DNA of 64,000 bases from Bin5 sp965242905 (GTDB taxonomy: Bacteria > Chloroflexota > Anaerolineae > Caldilineales > Caldilineaceae). The stretch lies in NCBI GenBank assembly GCA_965242905.1, contig CBDETM010000001.1, positions 1 to 64,000 on the forward strand, written 5' to 3'. The notes under the pieces are model-generated. The model saw nothing but the letters and a program-made list of their open reading frames with translations, ran no database searches and was not told the origin of the DNA. The position numbers were made by a program, and so were the translations under genes. Shown piece by piece: positions 59,013-64,000 of this stretch (the first letter of the stretch is position 1; every line of letters begins with the position of its first letter).

Positions 59013-62000
59013 TTAACCACCCGCCCCCGCAATCCGGTCATACGTGGCCTTGAACGAACTCTCCAGCAGCCAGCGCCGGAACGACCCGTTGTCGCTGAAC
59101 TGCTTGAACAGCTCCGTATGGTCCGCGAGCAGCCCCGTCATCGCCCGCTCCAGCGCCCTGTCATGCTCGATGCGCGCGTTCTGCCTGTCGGAGTTGGCCT
59201 TCGCGTTCTGATACGCCCGGTCCTCGGCAACCATTGCCGGCAGCTCCTCGGTGATGATTTTCTCGATCTTGTCCTGGTCCTGCCACTCGATGTTGCCGAA
59301 ACGGTCGTTGAACTCCCTCAGAATGTGGGACAGCCGCTCCATCTCCGCCTCCGGCCTGTATCCGCCGCCGTCGGTCGGCACAGGCCCGATCTCCGCGTCC
59401 TCGTCCGCCAGCTGGATCGCCCGCACCGCCTGCTTCTCCACCCGGTAACTGTCCATGTCGATCGCCGCCAGAATCCCCTTGGCCAGGTCGTCCTCAACCG
59501 GCGCCGGCAGCTTGGGAACCAGAAATGTGAGGAATATGGACAGCTTCTCCCACTCCGCGTCCGTATAGGACAGGATCGCCGCCAGGAAGGCGTAGGTGCG
59601 CAGAAACGCCTTGCCCTTCCCCTTGAAATCGACCTGCCCGTCCTCGTCCAGCTCCTCCCGGTAGACCGCCACACACGCGTCCAGGATCGGATCGAGCCGG
59701 TCGCGGTCCGCGCCCGCCAGGTAACGCTCCACCAGCTCATCCACCTGCTCCGGGCCGTAGACCTGGTAGCCGTCCAGCGCCGCCTTGAGATCATGCAGCT
59801 TGTCCGGGTCGGTCTCCTCCGCCAGCACCGTGGTCCGGTAGTAGTCGCTGAACGCGGCCTCGATCGTGTCCGCGTCGTTGGCGAAATCCAGCACGAAAGC
59901 GTCGTGCTTCTTGGGGTGCGACCGGTTGAGCCGCGACAGCGTCTGCACCGCCTTCACGCCCGCCAGCGGCTTGTCCACGTACATCGTGTGCAACAGCGGT
60001 TCGTCATAACCGGTCTGGAACTTGTCCGCGCACACCAGGAAACGGTAGGGCTCCTCCTGGATCCGCGCCGCGATCCAGTTGGCGGAAAAGCCGTTGAGTG
60101 ATCCCTCCGTGACCTTCACACCCATATGCTCATGCTCGCCGGAAAAGGCGACGATCGCCCGGTACGGGCTCTTGCGTGCCTCGAGGTACGTCTGGATCGC
60201 GAAAAAGTAGCTGATCGCGCGCTGCACGCTGCTTGTGACCACCATCGCCCGCGCCTGGCCGCCGATCTTCTGCAGACCCGCCACCTGCTCATGAAAATGG
60301 TCCACCATGATCTCCGCCTTCAGCCGGATCGCGTGCTCGTTGTCCTCGACGTAGCGGCGCAGCTTCTTGCCCGCCCGCTGGACGTCGAACTCCGGGTCCC
60401 CCGCCACCGTCTTGACCAGCCGGTAGTAGCTGCTCACAGGCGTATAGTGCGCCAGCACGTCGATGATGAAACGCTCCTGGATCGCCTGCTTCATCGTATA
60501 CGCATGGAACGACACATGCCTGGTTGCGCCCCCTTCGGGCACGGGCCTGCCGAAGATCTCCAGCGTCTTGTTCTTCGGCGTGGCCGTGAACGCGAAGTAG
60601 CTGGCGTTGCGCAGCATCTTCTTCGATTCCATCAGCCGGTTGATCTTGTCCTCCGTCGTCTCTTCCTCCGCTTCCGTCTGCGTCTCGCCCAGCGCCATCG
60701 CCATCGACGCCGCATTGCGGCCGCCCTGGCTCGAGTGCGCCTCGTCGATGATGATCGCGAACCTGCTACCGCGGTGCTCGTTGCCGATCGCGTCCAGGAT
60801 GAAGGGGAACTTCTGCACCGTGGAGATGACGATGCGCTTGCCCTCCTGCAGCAGCGTGCGCAGATGGCCGGAGCTCTGCGCGTGGCCGACGACCGCGCCC
60901 ACCTGCGCGAACTGTTTGATCGTGTCCTTGATCTGCTTGTCGAGAACTGTGCGGTCGGTGACGACGACCACCGAATCGAAGAGGACCGCGCCCTCCCGTT
61001 CGAGGCCGATCAGCTGGTGCGCCAGCCACGCGATCGAGTTCGACTTTCCGCTGCCGGCCGAGTGCTGGATCAGATACCTCGCGCCAATCCCGTTCTCAGA
61101 CGCGTCCGCCAGCAGCTTGCGCACCACGTCCAGCTGGTGGTAACGCGGCCATAGCTGCTCGCGCCGCGTGCGCCCCGTCTTCTCCTCCTTCGAGGTGACG
61201 ACCTGGGCATAGTTCTCCAAAATGTTCGTGAGGCTCTCGCGCGTGAGGACCTGCTTCCACAGGTAGTCGGTCTTCAGCCCGTTGGGGTTGGGTGGATTGC
61301 CCGCGCCGTCGTTCCACCCCTTATTGAAAGGCAGAAACCACGACGCCTTGCCCGCCAGCCTGGTGCAGAACCGCACCTCGTGGTCGTCCACCGCAAAATG
61401 CGCCAGGCAGCGCCCCAGCTCGAAAAGCCGCTCCCTCGGGTTGCGGTCGCGCTTGTACTGCTCGACCGCGTCATCCACCGTCTGCTTCGTCAGGCTGTTC
61501 TTCAGCTCGAAGGTCGCCACCGGCAGGCCGTTGACGAAAAGGCAGAGGTCCAGCGCCAGCTGGCTGTTGTCGTTGCTGTAGCGCAGCTGGCGGGTAACCG
61601 AAAAGCGGTTCTGGCTGTAAAGCCGCGCCGCCGTCCTGTTGCCCGGCGACGGCGTGCCGTAGAACAGGTCGATGCGGTGCGGCCCGTGCCGGAGCCCCTT
61701 GCGCAGCAGCTCCACCGTCCCCCGCCTCGTGACCTCCCCCTGCAGCCGCGCCAGGAACTTGCGCCGCGTCGGGCCGTCCTCCTCCAGGCCCAGCAGACCG
61801 GCCGTATCGGGCTGCGTAGCATAAAGAAAAGCAGACAGCTGCGCCAGGTCGACACAGTGTTCCCGGTCATACTCCTGCCCATCCCCGCAAAGCCAGCCCG
61901 CGCCGTAAGCGGCCGGCCGCTCGCCCACCTTGCCCGCGCCCGCCGCGTCGCACGGCTGCCCCGTCAGCGCCGTGCAGATGAGACTTTCAAGGCCGCTCTC

Positions 62001-62018
62001 AGAGGTGTCGGTGGTCAT
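59013..62018 (-). CDS. hsdR: Type I restriction endonuclease subunit R
   Basis: HsdR is the motor and nuclease of type I restriction: it translocates DNA and cuts at a distance. The ATG at 62018 gives 1001 residues (MTTDTSESGLESLICTALTG); the longer frame upstream is non-coding. An N-terminal PD-(D/E)xK nuclease (LCLFVNGLPVATFELKNSL) is followed by a superfamily 2 helicase: QHSAGSGKSNSIAWLAHQLI (Walker A), AIIIDEAHSSQGGRNA (DEAH), SYFAFTATPKNKTLEIFG (motif III) and LSRLNRSHPKKHDAFVLDF. No hsdM and no complete hsdS is present within the window; only a 3' fragment of hsdS is seen at 63060. The R gene therefore looks like a survivor of a broken system, or its partners are outside the window. Confidence 0.96.
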   Translation of the reverse strand: MTTDTSESGLESLICTALTGQPCDAAGAGKVGERPAAYGAGWLCGDGQEYDREHCVDLAQLSAFLYATQPDTAGLLGLEEDGPTRRKFLARLQGEVTRRGTVELLRKGLRHGPHRIDLFYGTPSPGNRTAARLYSQNRFSVTRQLRYSNDNSQLALDLCLFVNGLPVATFELKNSLTKQTVDDAVEQYKRDRNPRERLFELGRCLAHFAVDDHEVRFCTRLAGKASWFLPFNKGWNDGAGNPPNPNGLKTDYLWKQVLTRESLTNILENYAQVVTSKEEKTGRTRREQLWPRYHQLDVVRKLLADASENGIGARYLIQHSAGSGKSNSIAWLAHQLIGLEREGAVLFDSVVVVTDRTVLDKQIKDTIKQFAQVGAVVGHAQSSGHLRTLLQEGKRIVISTVQKFPFILDAIGNEHRGSRFAIIIDEAHSSQGGRNAASMAMALGETQTEAEEETTEDKINRLMESKKMLRNASYFAFTATPKNKTLEIFGRPVPEGGATRHVSFHAYTMKQAIQERFIIDVLAHYTPVSSYYRLVKTVAGDPEFDVQRAGKKLRRYVEDNEHAIRLKAEIMVDHFHEQVAGLQKIGGQARAMVVTSSVQRAISYFFAIQTYLEARKSPYRAIVAFSGEHEHMGVKVTEGSLNGFSANWIAARIQEEPYRFLVCADKFQTGYDEPLLHTMYVDKPLAGVKAVQTLSRLNRSHPKKHDAFVLDFANDADTIEAAFSDYYRTTVLAEETDPDKLHDLKAALDGYQVYGPEQVDELVERYLAGADRDRLDPILDACVAVYREELDEDGQVDFKGKGKAFLRTYAFLAAILSYTDAEWEKLSIFLTFLVPKLPAPVEDDLAKGILAAIDMDSYRVEKQAVRAIQLADEDAEIGPVPTDGGGYRPEAEMERLSHILREFNDRFGNIEWQDQDKIEKIITEELPAMVAEDRAYQNAKANSDRQNARIEHDRALERAMTGLLADHTELFKQFSDNGSFRRWLLESSFKATYDRIAGAGG

Positions 62019-62091
62019 GGTTGGCGTCGAGCTCGATTTGAAAGATAAAAATGAGGTTCCCGAATTCAGGCTGCAAAGCCTGAACAAAGCG

Positions 62092-62409
62092 CTAGATGGG
62101 AACTTCCCTATAGTCCCCGGGCTGCATCCCATCGACAACGGCCTGAACATCCCCAATTCGCAGTTGGATACGCGGCCACGAAGTCGAAAGCAGAACGAGA
62201 ATCCCCAAACGGCTTACGGAAAGATTCTGCTGGTACCGCATGTTTTGATCTGTAGTGATCAGTAGTTCGTACCCATCCATCTCGGCTCTTGCCAGCAGGT
62301 CGCCGTTGCGCAAGTCAGACCATCCTCGTTCATAGGCGGTATCCACCGAATGCCCGACCAGATACCGGCGCAGGGGGCCCGGCGTCCCCTGATCAAATAG
62401 AATCTTCAT
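62092..62409 (-). CDS. DUF5615-type PIN-like toxin
   Basis: The ATG at 62409 overlaps the stop of the upstream gene (ATGA) and gives 105 residues. MKILFDQGTPGPLRRYLVGH, RAEMDGYELLITTDQNMRYQ and RIGDVQAVVDGM match the PIN-like toxin family DUF5615 (Asp6 and the DQN segment are the conserved acidic sites). Toxins of this type are usually RNases paired with DUF433 antitoxins, as here. Last gene of a three-gene unit that runs toward hsdR, 73 bases away. Confidence 0.85.
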   Translation of the reverse strand: MKILFDQGTPGPLRRYLVGHSVDTAYERGWSDLRNGDLLARAEMDGYELLITTDQNMRYQQNLSVSRLGILVLLSTSWPRIQLRIGDVQAVVDGMQPGDYREVPI

Positions 62410-62633
62410 GGATGAGATGACGCTGTCAAGGCTTTCACTTCGTGCTCCAGTGCAGCTTCGACCATCCACTTCTCAACACCGGGAAACCACGCCAGAAACT
62501 GCTCAACGGTGGCGCCGTCACGAAGATTCTCAAACAGGGCGGACACAGGCACACGCGTGCCTTGAAACACCCAGACCCCCCCGAGTTTACCCGGGTTCCG
62601 TTCGACAGCCTTGCACAATGCCCAGTCAGTCAT
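62406..62633 (-). CDS. DUF433 antitoxin
   Basis: The product is 75 residues. CKAVERNPGKLGGVWVFQGT, RVPVSALFENLRDGATVEQF and FPGVEKWMVEAALE form the usual DUF433 (MerR/HTH-like) fold. Its ATG overlaps the brnA stop and its stop overlaps the toxin start, both by four bases. It should neutralise the DUF5615 protein and autoregulate the unit. Confidence 0.88.
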   Translation of the reverse strand: MTDWALCKAVERNPGKLGGVWVFQGTRVPVSALFENLRDGATVEQFLAWFPGVEKWMVEAALEHEVKALTASSHP

Positions 62634-62923
62634 CTGGTCATCTCCCTTTCACAGCGCGCAACGTGCCGGCGCAAGGCGCTGTTGATGTCAGTCTGGTAGC
62701 CGCGGCCGCCTTGGGCCCTCGCTCTGAACCATGCGATGACGTCCGCGTCGATACGCAACGTGATCTGCTGCTTCACGGGACGGTAGAAAACACCGCGGCG
62801 CGCACCAGTCCAGTCAAGAACTTCGGGTATGTCGGAGGTGTCAATCTGATCATCGGTCAGTTCTTCCAAAGCCTGCAACTCGGCGCGTTGCTTCCCGGTC
62901 AGCTCACTGCTCTCCTTTTTCAT
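62630..62923 (-). CDS. brnA: BrnA-family antitoxin
   Basis: AGGAGG lies 5-6 bases before the ATG at 62923; the product is 97 residues. The C-terminal half, RPVKQQITLRIDADVIAWFR then GGRGYQTDINSALRRHV, is the BrnA ribbon-helix-helix domain. BrnA normally follows the toxin gene brnT, but no brnT is found upstream (62924-63059), so this is an orphan. It is coupled (ATGA) to the DUF433-DUF5615 pair instead, making a three-gene unit of two antitoxins and one toxin. It may now regulate that unit. Confidence 0.85.
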   Translation of the reverse strand: MKKESSELTGKQRAELQALEELTDDQIDTSDIPEVLDWTGARRGVFYRPVKQQITLRIDADVIAWFRARAQGGRGYQTDINSALRRHVARCEREMTR

Positions 62924-63059
62924 ACATCCTCCTCTCGTGACTGGTCGCTTTGCGGGCGCTGATAATACGCCTCCGTAGTTACAACACTGTAGTTGCATGG
63001 GGACCTGATGTCAAGGTTGGCGCTGCCGCGCAAGATTGTGACGGTGCGGCGAAAGCCAG

Positions 63060-63182
63060 CTATGACACGGGCGATCTGCCCACAGGTTCCTGTTCTGCGA
63101 GTTCTGGGGACAATGACGCTGCCGCGGCGCGCACATCCAGCTTGCCGGTGACCACGTGCGCGATCAGGTTGTCTGTCTTGTA
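63060..63182 (-). pseudogene. 3' remnant of hsdS (type I specificity subunit)
   Basis: The minus-strand frame reads TDNLIAHVVTGKLDVRAAAA, SLSPELAEQEPVGRSPVS and stops at 63060. '(L)I..VVTGKLDVR.AA' is the typical C-terminus of HsdS. The rest of the gene is gone; a GGGCGCCC palindrome sits right at the break (63180). It supports the view that the type I system here once included S upstream of the toxin-antitoxin genes and hsdR. Confidence 0.6.
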
Positions 63183-63204
63183 GGGGCGCCCCTTGTGGGC
63201 GCCC
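63180..63204. repeat. GGGCGCCC palindrome at the hsdS break
   Basis: GTAGGGGCGCCCCTTGTGGG with CGCCC, the perfect form of the palindrome (GGGCGCCC-CTTGT-GGGCGCCC-type pairing). Confidence 0.75.
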
Positions 63205-63224
63205 TTCCCCGTATGCGGGCCCAG

Positions 63225-63998
63225 TCACTCTCTACGCAAACCCGCGCACTCTCCGCCGCCTCCTGATGCATCTCCCTCGCCGCCTGACAACGGCTCACCA
63301 CCTGCGTCCCCGGCCGGCGGCGGGCCGGTCCTCTTGCCGCTGCTGAACGGACCGCGTTGCGGGCGGCCCCGGGCCCGTCCTTCCAGGAACCCGACCCGTC
63401 TCTGCTCATCCTCTTCCGCCATGCGCTCCTTCTCCTCACGCCGCACCCGCGCAGTGTAACAATCGCGGCACTCGTCACGCGAATCCGCCTTCTCCGGCGG
63501 TATCTCTGCCCCGCATGCGCAGCGCTTCCCTTCCGGTACCGGCTCCCCCTTTTGCGCCGGCGCCGCGCCTCCAATCCCTGACCCAACAACATCCGCAGAC
63601 AGTCTCTCCACAGCGGCGCCAGCCGCCGCGGATCGCGAATCTCTCTTCCCATTCTTACTTGCTACTTCTACTTCTAACTTCTCAGGTGCCGTTTCTGCAC
63701 CTGTCCGGGTGCCATTCCTGCACCTGCCTACAGGTGCCGCTTTTGCACCAATATGGGTGCCGTTCTTGCACCTATCGGGCACGGCAGGGATCTCTTCACT
63801 TTCCCGATTGGTGCCGTTTCTGCACCGATCAGGCGCGGCAAGGACCGGTTCATCTGCCCGATTGGTGCCATTTCTGCACCGATCGGGCCCGGTTTCAATC
63901 TCCTCGGTCATGGCTTCGGTAAGCGTTTCCTCACGTTCGCTTTTGAACCGCTCCCACGCCAGAATGCACGCATAGGAAACATCGTCGGCAAAGCGGTA
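63225..63998 (-). CDS. Zinc-ribbon protein with internal dyads, 5' end cut by window edge
   Basis: The frame is open to 63998 (YRFADDVSYACILAWERFKS upstream of the first ATG), so the gene continues past the window. The visible 257 residues contain a repeat region (PDRCRNGTNR, PDRCKNGTHI, GRCRNGTRTG), then a C-x-C ... C-x2-C zinc ribbon (CACGAEIPPEKADSRDECRDC) and a Lys/Glu/Arg-rich helix, then a Gly/Arg-rich tail. The ribbon and helix resemble those of the gene at 1707 (CTCGNVIPAEKW...CKEC, then WEKEQRAAHAVWKKKEEE). The DNA behind the repeats is a set of six dyads (see 63685). I suggest a replication or partition initiator of an integrated or resident element; the N-terminal domain that would settle this is missing. 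Confidence 0.6.
   Translation of the reverse strand, partial: YRFADDVSYACILAWERFKSEREETLTEAMTEEIETGPDRCRNGTNRADEPVLAAPDRCRNGTNRESEEIPAVPDRCKNGTHIGAKAAPVGRCRNGTRTGAETAPEKLEVEVASKNGKRDSRSAAAGAAVERLSADVVGSGIGGAAPAQKGEPVPEGKRCACGAEIPPEKADSRDECRDCYTARVRREEKERMAEEDEQRRVGFLEGRARGRPQRGPFSSGKRTGPPPAGDAGGEPLSGGEGDASGGGGECAGLRRE
63685..63880. repeat. Six in-gene dyads, GGTGC-N7-GCACC
   Basis: GGTGCCGTTTCTGCACC-type 17-mers start at 63685, 63708, 63733, 63756, 63810 and 63864 (spacing 23, 25, 23, 54, 54). GGTGC and GCACC are identical in all six; the middle varies. Starts 1 and 3 are in a different codon phase from 2, 4, 5 and 6: four copies encode RC(R/K)NGT, the other two encode GAETAP and GAKAAP. The DNA motif is therefore conserved independently of the peptide. 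Confidence 0.8.
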
Positions 63999-64000
63999 GT

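Noticed and set aside
62920..63228. Possible brnT upstream of brnA
   Set aside because: No frame in 62924-63059 resembles BrnT; the only meaningful frame there and beyond is the hsdS end.

Overview
The window is about 64 kb of high-GC bacterial DNA. No rRNA or tRNA gene was seen, so taxonomy rests on gene style. Secreted proteins with long 'TPTPTNTPRP' linkers, SH3b/Excalibur and FN3 proteins, Cache lipoproteins, a DevR-type I-B CRISPR system and decaying intergenic repeats together suggest a Chloroflexota bacterium (Anaerolineae/Caldilineae-like). That placement is an inference.

Layout. 1-1.4 kb: the 3' part of cobyric acid synthase. 1.7-3.6 kb: a winged-helix/zinc-ribbon protein whose gene carries repeated DNA motifs, and a small overlapping gene pair. 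3.9-20 kb: a CRISPR locus, with a two-repeat type I-E relic, a 78-repeat type I-B array, its leader, and a minus-strand cas operon (WYL regulator, cas8b, cas7, cas5, cas3, cas6, cas1, cas2, cas4) that reads toward the array. 20-23 kb: small genes and gene relics, with a twin operator. 23-33.5 kb: Cache lipoprotein, orphan solute-binding proteins, a NarL-type two-component system and a degenerate second kinase. 33.7-42.2 kb: five paralogous secreted Pro/Thr-linker proteins around a secreted metalloprotease. 42.5-49 kb: a kinase-receiver-DNA-binding fusion, an FN3 protein and a broken IS5-family element inside a segmental duplication. 49.7-54.2 kb: two acetyltransferase-like proteins, a 72-residue protein and a KAS III-like enzyme; two of these genes share a 34-bp-spaced upstream motif pair. 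54.3-58.4 kb: SH3b/Excalibur proteins, an RHH-HEPN pair and an anchored HNH nuclease. 58.6-64 kb: hsdR, a chain of toxin-antitoxin genes, an hsdS remnant, and a second zinc-ribbon protein with six internal dyads, cut by the window edge.

How the parts work together. The cas genes form one tightly packed transcription unit, probably under the WYL protein. Most other genes are single units on the minus strand. Fourteen copies of a G+C-rich repeat occur in the window, and most lie directly downstream of a minus-strand gene in one fixed orientation. Defence is a theme: CRISPR, type I restriction, two or three toxin-antitoxin-like modules, an HNH nuclease and a methylase relic. Decay is another: frameshifts, a kinase lacking its phospho-acceptor, an inverted FN3 gene and an interrupted transposase.

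The strongest lead for something undescribed is the pair of zinc-ribbon proteins at the two ends of the window. In the right-hand gene six dyads (GGTGC-N7-GCACC) occur in two different reading frames, so selection seems to act on the DNA rather than on the peptide, as with origin iterons inside a replication initiator gene.
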